Position numbers and translations under genes: made by a program. The notes under the pieces are model-generated. The model was not told the origin of the DNA and made no database searches. It saw only the letters and a list, made by a program, of their open reading frames with translations. From Alphaproteobacteria bacterium (GTDB lineage Bacteria; Pseudomonadota; Alphaproteobacteria; Rhodobacterales; Rhodobacteraceae), in assembly GCA_030424865.1 (NCBI GenBank), contig JAUHVR010000003.1, positions 62,001-126,000 on the forward strand: a stretch of 64,000 bases of DNA. The letters run 5' to 3'. This document shows positions 20,280 through 28,190 of the stretch, in pieces (position 1 is the stretch's first letter; each line of letters starts with the position of its first letter).

Positions 20280-21259
20280 TCCGGGAAACGCATCTGAACC
20301 TTGGCATCATCGCCCTGCTGATCGCCATCCCGGCCTGGGCGCTGATGGCGGATGAGCCCTTTATCATCACTCTCATGACCCGCGCGGTGGTCTTTGCGCT
20401 GGCCGCCGTCGGCCTGAACATCGCGCTGGGGCTTGGGGGCCTCGTCAGCTTGGGGCACGCGGTCTTCTTCGGAATCGGCGGTTACGCGATGGGCATCCTG
20501 GCCCATCATGCACAGACCTATACACCTCTCACGGAATGGCCCTTTCTGCTGGAAGGCACCAAGTCGATGCCGGTGATTTGGCTGACTGCCATTGTTGCCT
20601 CGACTTTTGCGGCCCTGGTGATCGGCATCCTCAGCCTGCGCACGGCGGGGGTCTATTTCATCATGATCACGCTGGCCTTTGGACAGATGTTCTTTTTCTT
20701 CGCGATCAGCTGGTCGGCCTACGGCGGCGAAGACGGCCTGTCGATCTATGTGCGCAACGGCTTTCCCGGCCTGAACACGCTGGTGCCGGTGCAGTATTTC
20801 GGCCTGTGCCTGGTGATCCTGCTGGCCGCACTTTTCCTGAACGCACGCCTGGCGAAGTCGCCCTTTGGGCTGGCTTTGAACGCCGCGCGCCAGACACCGG
20901 CGCGGGTGGAAACCGTCGGTCTGGATCCAACGCGGCTAAAGCTGGTGGCCTTCGTGATATCGGGCGCAATCACCGGACTGGCAGGCGCGCTTTTTGCGGA
21001 CCTCAACCGCTTTGTCAGCCCGACCATGTTCAGCTGGCAGCTGAGCGGCGAGATCATGATCTTTGTCATCATCGGCGGTGTCGGGCGACTGTTCGGGCCG
21101 GTTGTGGGCGCGCTGGTCTTTGTGGCGCTGGAACACCTGCTGGGCGGACTGAGCGAGTATTGGCATATCTATCTCGGCATCCTGCTTTTGCTGATCGTCC
21201 TTTTCGGACGGGGCGGCATCATCGGAATGCTGTGCGGGCGGGAGCGTTTGCATGACTGA
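20276..21259 (+). CDS. Branched-chain amino acid-type ABC transporter permease (LivM-like)
   Basis: 327 residues, highly hydrophobic, with LivM-like motifs GLGGLVSLGHAVFFGIGGYAMG and GGVGRLFGPVVGALVFV. It pairs with the LivH-like permease. Its end overlaps the LivG-like ATPase start by 8 nt. Confidence 0.92.
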   Translation: MIRETHLNLGIIALLIAIPAWALMADEPFIITLMTRAVVFALAAVGLNIALGLGGLVSLGHAVFFGIGGYAMGILAHHAQTYTPLTEWPFLLEGTKSMPVIWLTAIVASTFAALVIGILSLRTAGVYFIMITLAFGQMFFFFAISWSAYGGEDGLSIYVRNGFPGLNTLVPVQYFGLCLVILLAALFLNARLAKSPFGLALNAARQTPARVETVGLDPTRLKLVAFVISGAITGLAGALFADLNRFVSPTMFSWQLSGEIMIFVIIGGVGRLFGPVVGALVFVALEHLLGGLSEYWHIYLGILLLLIVLFGRGGIIGMLCGRERLHD

Positions 21260-22001
21260 CCCCATCCTGAAAACCCATGAAATCACGCGCTTTTTCGGTG
21301 CGCTCAAGGCCAGTGACGCGGTCTCGATCGACCTGCGCCCGGGCGAGATCCACGCCATCATCGGGCCAAATGGCGCGGGCAAATCCACGCTGATCGCGCA
21401 GATCTGCGGCAGCCTTGCGCCCACGTCGGGCCGGGTCGAGTTCCAGGGCCGCGACGTCACCGGGCTGAGCACCCGCGCGCGGTCGCGCGCCGGGCTTGGG
21501 CGGACCTTTCAGATCTCGGCCCTGGCGATGGAGGACAGCGTCCTGCAGAACGCCCTCTTGGGCGCACTTGGTGCCTCGGGCCGCCCCTGGCGGTTCTTTG
21601 GCCCCGCGCTGAAGGACAGCGCCCTGCGGGAACAGGCCGAAGACGCCCTGACCCGCGTCGGCCTGCAGGACGACATGCACAAGCGCACCGCCGAGCTGAG
21701 CCACGGCCAGCGCCGCCAACTCGAAGTCGCCGTCGCCCTGACCCTGCAGCCCAAGGCCTTTGTCATGGACGAACCCATGGCGGGCCTGGGGTCTGGCGGA
21801 TCAAAACGGCTGACCGGTTTTCTGGACGGGCTGCGAGAGCAGGCGCCGATCCTGCTGGTCGAACACGATATGGACGCGGTCTTTGCGCTGGCCGATCGGA
21901 TCAGCGTGCTGGTCTACGGCAAGGTCATCGCCACCGGGACCGTCGACGAGATCCGCGCCAACAAAGAAGTGCAGGATGCCTATCTGGGAGAGGACGCATG
22001 A
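21252..22001 (+). CDS. HAAT ABC transporter ATP-binding protein (LivG-like)
   Basis: 249 residues. Walker A is GPNGAGKST, the signature is LSHGQRRQLE, Walker B is KAFVMDEPMAGL, and the switch histidine is in LLVEHDMD. It is one of two ATPases of this importer. The start and stop both overlap neighbouring genes, so translation is coupled across livM-livG-livF. Confidence 0.93.
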   Translation: MTDPILKTHEITRFFGALKASDAVSIDLRPGEIHAIIGPNGAGKSTLIAQICGSLAPTSGRVEFQGRDVTGLSTRARSRAGLGRTFQISALAMEDSVLQNALLGALGASGRPWRFFGPALKDSALREQAEDALTRVGLQDDMHKRTAELSHGQRRQLEVAVALTLQPKAFVMDEPMAGLGSGGSKRLTGFLDGLREQAPILLVEHDMDAVFALADRISVLVYGKVIATGTVDEIRANKEVQDAYLGEDA

Positions 22002-22684
22002 GCCTGCTGACCATCACGGATGTCGAAGCCACCTACGGCAGCAGCCAGGCCCTGTTCGGGGTGTCGCTGAACCTTGACGAGGGTGAGGTTGTGGCCCTGA
22101 TGGGCCGCAACGGCATGGGCAAAAGCACAACCGTCAAATGCATCTGCCGGATGATCCCGGCCAAGGGCACCTTGCAGTTCGACGGGCAGGACCTGACCCG
22201 CCTGCCCAGCCACCGCGCCGCGCGGCTGGGCATCGGGCTGGTGCCCGAAGGGCGCCGGTGTTTTGCCGATCTCACGGTCTATGAAAACCTGATCGCGGCC
22301 GCGCGACCGGGACCTTGGGACCTTGACAAGGTCTGCGCGCTCTTTCCCCGTCTGGGCGAACGCCGCGACCAGCGGGCGGCCTCGCTCTCGGGCGGCGAAC
22401 AGCAGATGCTGGCCATCGGACGCGCCCTGATGACCAATCCGCGCCTGCTGGTTCTGGACGAGGCCACCGAGGGCCTGGCCCCGATCATCCGTCAGGAAAT
22501 CTGGGCAGCGATCCATACGCTCAAGACCGAAAGCGGCCTGTCGATCCTTGTGATCGACAAGTCGATCAAGGAACTTGCCACCGTCTGCGACCGGGCGGTG
22601 ATCCTTGAACGCGGGCGTTCCGTCTGGCAGGGCGGGTTTGCAGACCTGTCACATGAGGTCACTCAGAAATTCCTTGGTATTTGA
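21998..22684 (+). CDS. HAAT ABC transporter ATP-binding protein (LivF-like)
   Basis: 228 residues. Walker A GRNGMGKST, signature LSGGEQQMLAIGRAL, Walker B LLVLDEATEGLAP. LivF ATPases usually show His in the switch; here the position reads VIDKSIKE, with Lys replacing the more common His of EH/DQ. This is found in some LivF-like proteins and may affect hydrolysis. Last gene of the transporter block. Confidence 0.9.
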   Translation: MSLLTITDVEATYGSSQALFGVSLNLDEGEVVALMGRNGMGKSTTVKCICRMIPAKGTLQFDGQDLTRLPSHRAARLGIGLVPEGRRCFADLTVYENLIAAARPGPWDLDKVCALFPRLGERRDQRAASLSGGEQQMLAIGRALMTNPRLLVLDEATEGLAPIIRQEIWAAIHTLKTESGLSILVIDKSIKELATVCDRAVILERGRSVWQGGFADLSHEVTQKFLGI

Positions 22685-22737
22685 GGGCTGGACTCCGACT
22701 GCCCCTCGGCGGTAGCGGTAACATCAGCACCAATCGA

Positions 22738-22758
22738 CAGAGGCCCCTTCGGCCTCTG
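22738..22758 (+). other. Stem-loop between the importer genes and the AGE-family gene
   Basis: Perfect 8-bp inverted repeat CAGAGGCC / GGCCTCTG with a CCTTC loop, 17 bp before the AGE-family start codon and just upstream of its AAGGAG ribosome site. No T-tract. Confidence 0.5.
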
Positions 22759-22775
22759 CCACCAAGGAGACCAAG

Positions 22776-23999
22776 ATGGCCGCGACCCCTTTGGATTTTC
22801 TGACCTCCGACGCGCATCGCGCGGCACTGAAACAGGACGCGCTGCGCCAGTACGACTTCTTTGACGCCAGCATCGATCCGGATGGAGGGTATCATGCACT
22901 TGACGTCGCCGGCGCGCCGATCCCCGGGGCGATGAAGGAACTGCATAGCACGACGCGGCTGGTGCATTCCTATGCGCTTGGCAAGATCGGCGGGCGCGCG
23001 AATTGTGAGCCGATCATCGATCAGGGCATGGCCTACCTGTGGTCCCACCACCGCGATGCCGACCACGGCGGCTATCTGTGGGGGTTGAACGGCGTGACCC
23101 CTGCGGACACGCGCAAACTGGCCTACGGGCACGTCTTTGTTCTGCTGGCAGGGTCCAGCGCCAAGGCGGCGGGGCACCCCGATGCAGACCAGTTGATCGA
23201 CGACGTCGACGCCGTTCTGGACCAGCATTTCTGGGAGGACGGACCGGGCCTGTTCTGTGACGAATGGAACCGCGACTGGACGCCGTTTTCCACTTATCGC
23301 GGCATGAACGCCAACATGCATGGCGTCGAGGCGCTGCTGGCCGCTTTCGAGGCCACGGGGCGCGAGAAATATCTGCAGCGGGCCGGTCGCATCCTCGATT
23401 TCTTCATGTTCGGCAAAGCCCCGTCCGAGGGCTGGCGGCTGCCTGAACACTACACCCAAAGCTGGGAGATCGACCGCAGCTACGCCGGGAACCCGATGTT
23501 CCGCCCGGCAGGCACCACGCCCGGGCATTCCTTTGAACTGTCGCGGCTGTTGCTGCACTACGCAGAACTGGCGGACGTCCTGAACGACGAAACCATTGCC
23601 ACGGCCCGCAATGTTGCCGGTCAGGCCATGTCCGATGCCTGGGACCCTGAAAAAGGCGGGTTGTATTACACGCTCAACTTTGACGGCAGCCCGGACATTC
23701 GGGACCGCTACTGGTGGCCGGTGACCGAGGCGATCGGCGTCTATGCCGCCCTGCAAAAGGTCTCGCCCCGGGCTGACGAGGCCGAGACCTATCAAAAGCT
23801 CTGGTCCTTTGCCGAGGGTGCCTTCATGGACGCCGAACGCGGCGGCTGGTTCCCCGAGATCGATGCCGAAGGCCAGCCCACGACCACGCAGTTTGCAGGC
23901 AAGCCCGACATCTACCACGCGTTGCAGGCGGCGCTTTTCCCGCTGACGCCGCGCGTGTCCGGCGCCTATGTGGACCTGAAGGACGCGCTGAGCGCCTGA
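22776..23999 (+). CDS. AGE-family sugar epimerase/isomerase (D-mannose isomerase-like)
   Basis: 407 residues predicted to fold as an (alpha/alpha)6 barrel of the N-acylglucosamine 2-epimerase family. Characteristic segments are MHGVEALLAAFEATG, GHSFELSRLLLHYAEL (catalytic His region) and GGLYYTLNFDG followed by RDRYWWPVTEAIGVYAAL. Members interconvert mannose and fructose, sulfoquinovose-type ketoses, or epimerise N-acyl sugars. It sits after the HAAT importer, although such importers rarely carry sugars, so it may form a separate unit. Family is secure, substrate open. Confidence 0.82.
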   Translation: MAATPLDFLTSDAHRAALKQDALRQYDFFDASIDPDGGYHALDVAGAPIPGAMKELHSTTRLVHSYALGKIGGRANCEPIIDQGMAYLWSHHRDADHGGYLWGLNGVTPADTRKLAYGHVFVLLAGSSAKAAGHPDADQLIDDVDAVLDQHFWEDGPGLFCDEWNRDWTPFSTYRGMNANMHGVEALLAAFEATGREKYLQRAGRILDFFMFGKAPSEGWRLPEHYTQSWEIDRSYAGNPMFRPAGTTPGHSFELSRLLLHYAELADVLNDETIATARNVAGQAMSDAWDPEKGGLYYTLNFDGSPDIRDRYWWPVTEAIGVYAALQKVSPRADEAETYQKLWSFAEGAFMDAERGGWFPEIDAEGQPTTTQFAGKPDIYHALQAALFPLTPRVSGAYVDLKDALSA

Positions 24000-24039
24000 G
24001 CTTCAAGGGGGTCACACCCCTGTCACAGAGCATCGGCAA

Positions 24040-24061
24040 GAGGGGCCAAAGGAGGCCCCTC
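24040..24061 (+). promoter_or_regulatory. Hairpin containing the ribosome-binding site of the DUF1868 gene
   Basis: Inverted repeat GAGGGGCC (24040-24047) / GGCCCCTC (24054-24061) whose 3' arm ends at the base before ATG 24062. The ribosome site AAAGGAGG occupies the 6-base loop plus the first bases of the 3' arm. Folding would hold the start region next to a stable stem and could limit translation. Confidence 0.5.
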
Positions 24062-24802
24062 ATGACCGCACTGCCCCAACGCCCCGACCCCATTGCCCAT
24101 CTGACCGGCGCGCTGTCCGGCCTGCCCTTTCCGGGGGGCATCAGCCTGCCCGGCGGCGGTGGCAAATTCGACACCAGCGGCGCGGTCTTGAGATGGCCTG
24201 GGAACACCTTTGTCTGCAACGTGGATCCCGGATCTGAAAGTTTTCAGCGCCTCGTTGGCCTGCAAGAACAGGTCAAGCGCAGCCCGTTTGGGGCGCTGTT
24301 CACATTCCTGCCCGCCCCCAGTTTTCACATGACGGTGTTTCAGGGCTACTCCCCACGAGAGCTCTACACCGAACATTGGCCCGAGGGTCTGAGCGCCGAA
24401 AGCAGCCGGGACGCCACCACGGATTTCATCGCGGCGCGCATCGATGGCGCAAACCTGCCCCGGTTCAGCGCACGACCGACAGGCCTTTATGCCGGCAACA
24501 GCGTGACCATGGCCGGCCTGTCCCCCGAGGATGACGCCCGGATGCGTGCTGCGCGGCGCCATTTGCGGGACCTGACGGGAATTCACCCGCCGGGGTTCGA
24601 GACCTACGTGTTCCACATCACGCTGGGCTACCTGATCCAATGGCTGACGTCACAGACCGCCAGGGATCTGGTGGCCTTCAGCGACGAGATCGGAACGACC
24701 TTTTGCGAAGAGACTCCGCAGATAGACCTGCAGGACTGCGCCTTTTGCACCTTCGAGACGATGCACCACTTTGAACCCGTCTCAATCCTGCGCACGGAAT
24801 GA
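24062..24802 (+). CDS. DUF1868 protein, 2H phosphoesterase-like
   Basis: 246 residues. Two H-x-T motifs, His89-Met-Thr91 (FHMTVFQG) and His185-Ile-Thr187 (FHITLGYL), lie about 96 residues apart, the hallmark of the 2H phosphoesterase fold that includes LigT and cyclic phosphodiesterases. DUF1868 proteins belong to this group by family knowledge; their substrates are unknown. A role on a 2',3'-cyclic nucleotide or other cyclic phosphate is inference. It follows the AGE-family gene by 62 bp and may be co-transcribed. Confidence 0.72.
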   Translation: MTALPQRPDPIAHLTGALSGLPFPGGISLPGGGGKFDTSGAVLRWPGNTFVCNVDPGSESFQRLVGLQEQVKRSPFGALFTFLPAPSFHMTVFQGYSPRELYTEHWPEGLSAESSRDATTDFIAARIDGANLPRFSARPTGLYAGNSVTMAGLSPEDDARMRAARRHLRDLTGIHPPGFETYVFHITLGYLIQWLTSQTARDLVAFSDEIGTTFCEETPQIDLQDCAFCTFETMHHFEPVSILRTE

Positions 24803-24898
24803 CCGAATACGACAATTCGCGTGTCGCGAAAAGATGTTGCCCCCTGCCCTACGCTGCGGCAGTGTCGGGCGCACTGACGCAAACCCGCAAGGATCGGC

Positions 24899-25513
24899 AT
24901 GACGCATACCCCTCCGAACCCGGACGACACGCTGGACGTCTATGAACGTCTGGCGGCGCAATATGACGCCGCGCGGTCGACGGCACTTTTTGAGGCGAAG
25001 TGGCTGGCGCGCTTCACCAAGCACCTGCCTGACGGCGGGCACGTGCTGGACCTCGGGTGCGGCACCGGACAACCGATCGCGCAGTGGTTTGCCAACGAAG
25101 GTTTCCGTGTCACCGGTGTGGATTTTGCCGAAGCGATGCTCGAGATCGCGCGCAGCCGGTGGCCCAACGGCGACTGGCGTCTGGGCGACATGCGCGAATT
25201 GGACCTGCCTGAACGCTTTGACGGCATCGTGGCCTGGAACAGCTTCAACCACCTGACGCAAGAGGAACAGACCGCCTGCATCGCGCGCATCGCGCAGCAC
25301 CTGAAACCCGGCGGGACCTTCCTGACCACTGTGGGCCCTCGCGCGGGCACCGTGACGGGCTCGGTCGCCGGGGCCGAGGTGCATCAGGCCTCGCTGTCGC
25401 CCTCGGGCTATGCGATTTGCCTTGAAGAGAACGGCATGCGCCTGACCGGCTTTCTGGTCGAGGATCCCGACACCATGCGCCACAGCGTGCTGATGGCGAG
25501 AAAGGACACCTAA
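24899..25513 (+). CDS. Class I SAM-dependent methyltransferase
   Basis: 204 residues. Motif I VLDLGCGTGQPIAQWF is near residues 45-60, the acidic motif II is VTGVDFAEAMLEIA, and motif post-II is FDGIVAWNSFNHL. It transfers methyl from SAM to an unidentified acceptor in the cytoplasm. AAGGAT precedes ATG 24899. The stop overlaps the convergent aldolase gene by 4 nt (CTAA). Confidence 0.85.
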   Translation: MTHTPPNPDDTLDVYERLAAQYDAARSTALFEAKWLARFTKHLPDGGHVLDLGCGTGQPIAQWFANEGFRVTGVDFAEAMLEIARSRWPNGDWRLGDMRELDLPERFDGIVAWNSFNHLTQEEQTACIARIAQHLKPGGTFLTTVGPRAGTVTGSVAGAEVHQASLSPSGYAICLEENGMRLTGFLVEDPDTMRHSVLMARKDT

Positions 25514-26340
25514 GCCGCTTTGAACGCACGCAAAACGCGGCGGGCTGCAGCCTCGACCGGGTCATGTGTGTCCTTCAGGATCTGTACCCGGTCAAAGCGC
25601 GCGGGATCGGCGTTCACCGCCTCGCGCAGGGCCTGGCCAAAGGCCATGCGCAGCTCGGTTCCGATGTTGAACTTGCAGATCTTTGACCCCCGCGCCAGTG
25701 CGGTGCGCTGTGCAACCGGCACGCCGGACCCGCCGTGGATCACCAGCGGCACCTCGGTTACAGCCTCAATCGCGCGGATGCGCGGCTCATCGAGCCCGCC
25801 CTCTTTGTCCTGCTGCAGATGCACGTTGCCGACCGAGATCGCCATGGCGTCGATGCCGGTGTCCCGCGCGAACTGCGCCGCTTCTTCGGGGTCGGTTCCG
25901 GCAGAATTTTCGCCACCGGAATAGCCGACAAACCCGATTTCACCTTCGCAGGACGCCCCCGCCGCATGGGCCATCTCGGCAATCGCCGCCGTTTCAGCGA
26001 TGTTCTGTGCCAGCGGCTTGCGCGAGCCGTCGAACATGATCGAGGTAAAGCCGCTGTCCGCGGCCACGCGGCATTCCTCGGCGGTGTAGCCGTGGTCCAG
26101 ATGCGCGACGACCGGCACGCTGGCCCCTTCGGCCAGATGCCGGAACATCTTGCCCAGGATCGGCAGAGGCGTGTGCTCGCGGCAGGACGGGCCCGCCTGC
26201 AGGATCACCGGCACGCCCTCGGCCTCGGCGGCAGCCACATAGGCGCGCATGTCTTCCCAGCCCAGAGTGACCAATCCGGCCACGGCGTAGCCACCCTTCA
26301 GCGCGGGCTGAAGGACCTCTGATAATGTTGCAAGTGTCAT
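25510..26340 (-). CDS. iolJ: Class II aldolase, probable 5-dehydro-2-deoxy-phosphogluconate aldolase (IolJ-like)
   Basis: 276 residues of the class II fructose-bisphosphate aldolase family. HLDHGYTAEEC supplies Zn ligands and the catalytic region, and EGEIG and IHGGSGVP bind metal and phosphate. In an inositol locus after iolB, the expected reaction cleaves 6-phospho-5-dehydro-2-deoxygluconate to DHAP and malonate semialdehyde. A general fructose- or tagatose-bisphosphate aldolase cannot be excluded by sequence alone. The start overlaps the iolB stop (ATGA). Confidence 0.78.
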   Translation of the reverse strand: MTLATLSEVLQPALKGGYAVAGLVTLGWEDMRAYVAAAEAEGVPVILQAGPSCREHTPLPILGKMFRHLAEGASVPVVAHLDHGYTAEECRVAADSGFTSIMFDGSRKPLAQNIAETAAIAEMAHAAGASCEGEIGFVGYSGGENSAGTDPEEAAQFARDTGIDAMAISVGNVHLQQDKEGGLDEPRIRAIEAVTEVPLVIHGGSGVPVAQRTALARGSKICKFNIGTELRMAFGQALREAVNADPARFDRVQILKDTHDPVEAAARRVLRAFKAA

Positions 26341-27179
26341 TTGAACTTAGCCACCATATCCATGATGCCCGGGATCGTGTGCAGCTGTTCCGCATGGGTC
26401 GGCTGAAAATACTGTTTCAGCGACCTCTGGCTCAGCCCGCCCAGGATTGTGAAGTAATACATTTCGTACCCCGGCAGAACGCAGCAGGGGTGATAGCCCT
26501 TGTCGATCTTGATCGTCGAGCCATCGACGATGTGATAGGCGTCGCCCGGCTGTCCGTCCTCGCGCTGCAGCATCTGCAGGCCCGAGCCATAGTTCGGGCG
26601 GAAGCGGAAGTTATAGGTCTCGTCGTGCCGGGTTTCGTCAGGCAGACGATCCGTGTCATGCTTGTGCGAGGGGAAGCCGGACCAGCCGCCCGCGCCGACG
26701 GTAAACAACTCGCTGACCAGCAGGCGACCCACCTTGTCGTGATGTTCCGCGCCGAGGATGTGCTTGATTTTACGGTGAGTCTTGGTGTCGTCCGAGCCGT
26801 ATTGAACAAGGTCCAGCTGGTGTGATCGCACCTCGAAAGGTTCCAGAACGCGGTCGTATTTCGCGCCCGCGACAAAGACCTCGGCCGTGTCGGACACGCA
26901 GGTCATCCGCACATTGGCTGCAACCGGCACATAGACGCCCTCGGGCTCGCCGTCCCAGACATCCGAACCCCGATTGCCCAGCGCCGCAAAGCCCGCGCCT
27001 TCGACGTCCAGATCGACCGTGCCCGTCGCGGGAACGACGCAGGTTTCGTAGCCGTCGACGGCATAGTCGAACGTCTGGCCCCTGGTCAGTTTGACGATGT
27101 TGAAATAGGTCAGCGGCACCAGATCATCATCGACGTCGACGATGGCCTCGTTCTGGTTGTCATATGGCGCGATGTGCAT
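26337..27179 (-). CDS. iolB: 5-deoxy-glucuronate isomerase
   Basis: 280 residues, a cupin-type protein. The metal-binding set appears in GFPSHKHDTDRLPDETRHDE, with His, His and Glu as expected for IolB. It converts 5-deoxy-glucuronate to 5-dehydro-2-deoxygluconate. Third gene of the iolDCB-iolJ operon; TGAGGAGGGG precedes the start codon and overlaps the end of iolC spacing (12 bp gap). Confidence 0.93.
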   Translation of the reverse strand: MHIAPYDNQNEAIVDVDDDLVPLTYFNIVKLTRGQTFDYAVDGYETCVVPATGTVDLDVEGAGFAALGNRGSDVWDGEPEGVYVPVAANVRMTCVSDTAEVFVAGAKYDRVLEPFEVRSHQLDLVQYGSDDTKTHRKIKHILGAEHHDKVGRLLVSELFTVGAGGWSGFPSHKHDTDRLPDETRHDETYNFRFRPNYGSGLQMLQREDGQPGDAYHIVDGSTIKIDKGYHPCCVLPGYEMYYFTILGGLSQRSLKQYFQPTHAEQLHTIPGIMDMVAKFK

Positions 27180-27191
27180 GCTTTCCCCTCC

Positions 27192-28190
27192 TCAAGCAGT
27201 CGTCGGCCCCGGATGGTCCGCCAGAAAGGCGTCCAACTGGTCGGTGGTCGGCATCGAGGGCGAACAGCCCGGTTTCGACACCACGATCGAAGCGCAGGCC
27301 GACCCGCGCAGGACCGAGGTCCGCAGGTCGTACCCCGCCGCGATCGACGACAGGATACCGGCCATGAAACTGTCACCGGCCCCATTTGGTTTGACCGCCG
27401 TGACAGGGTAGATCCCGGTGCGGATCTCGTGCCCTTCGGCAAAGGTCACCGCGCCCTCAGAGCCCATCTTGTAGATGATCAGGCGTTCACCCTGCCCCGC
27501 CAGATCACGCGCCTTGGCAAACCCCTTGTCCATGCCGCCCGCCATAAAGCCGAACTCTTCGTCGTTTCCGACGATCATGTCGCTCAGATCGCCTGCGCGC
27601 GAAAGCACGTCGGCAGCAACTTCGGGGCTGGGCCAGGAATATGGCCGATAGTCGATGTCAAAGATCACCGGAATGCCCGCCGCCCGCGCGTTTTCCATCG
27701 CGCGGAAGGTCGCGCCGCGTGACGGCTCGCCTGCAAAGACAGTGCCCGCCGTGATCAGTGCCGTGTATTGGCTGTAATCAACCGCGTCGACATCCGCCTC
27801 GGTCACCTGAAAGTCGGCCGCGTTGTTGCGGTAGATGACGTTCTGGAAATCGTCGATGCAGCTTTCGTAAACGGCAAGCGAGGTCCGGGGCTCTCCGCCC
27901 ACAGCCCGCACATATTGCGTATCGACGCCGTAGTGTTGCAACCGGTTCACGCAAAACCGCCCGACCGCGTCATCCGAGACCGAAGTCACCAGCGCCGACT
28001 GGCTGCCCAGTTTCACCAGCCCCGCGCAGATGTTGGCGGACGAGCCGCCCAGATCGGCGCGAAACACCTCGGCATGCTCGCTTTTGGTGCCGATCGGATC
28101 GGCGAACATGTCCATGCCCGCGCGGCCAAAGACAACAAACCGGTTGCCCTTGATCCCGTCCATCAGGCGCGCTTGGGCCTCCGCTTGCAT
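27192..28190 (-). CDS. iolC: 5-dehydro-2-deoxygluconokinase
   Basis: 332 residues, PfkB/ribokinase family. The N-terminal FVVFGRAGMD and GGSSANICAGLVKLG region and the C-terminal NGAGDSFMAGIL motif (anion hole and catalytic Asp) are present. It phosphorylates 5-dehydro-2-deoxygluconate. ATG 28190 is chosen because it overlaps the iolD stop (TGATG); the alternative upstream start lies inside iolD. Single-domain form, without the C-terminal DUF2090 aldolase-like extension present in some proteobacterial IolC proteins. Confidence 0.92.
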   Translation of the reverse strand: MQAEAQARLMDGIKGNRFVVFGRAGMDMFADPIGTKSEHAEVFRADLGGSSANICAGLVKLGSQSALVTSVSDDAVGRFCVNRLQHYGVDTQYVRAVGGEPRTSLAVYESCIDDFQNVIYRNNAADFQVTEADVDAVDYSQYTALITAGTVFAGEPSRGATFRAMENARAAGIPVIFDIDYRPYSWPSPEVAADVLSRAGDLSDMIVGNDEEFGFMAGGMDKGFAKARDLAGQGERLIIYKMGSEGAVTFAEGHEIRTGIYPVTAVKPNGAGDSFMAGILSSIAAGYDLRTSVLRGSACASIVVSKPGCSPSMPTTDQLDAFLADHPGPTTA

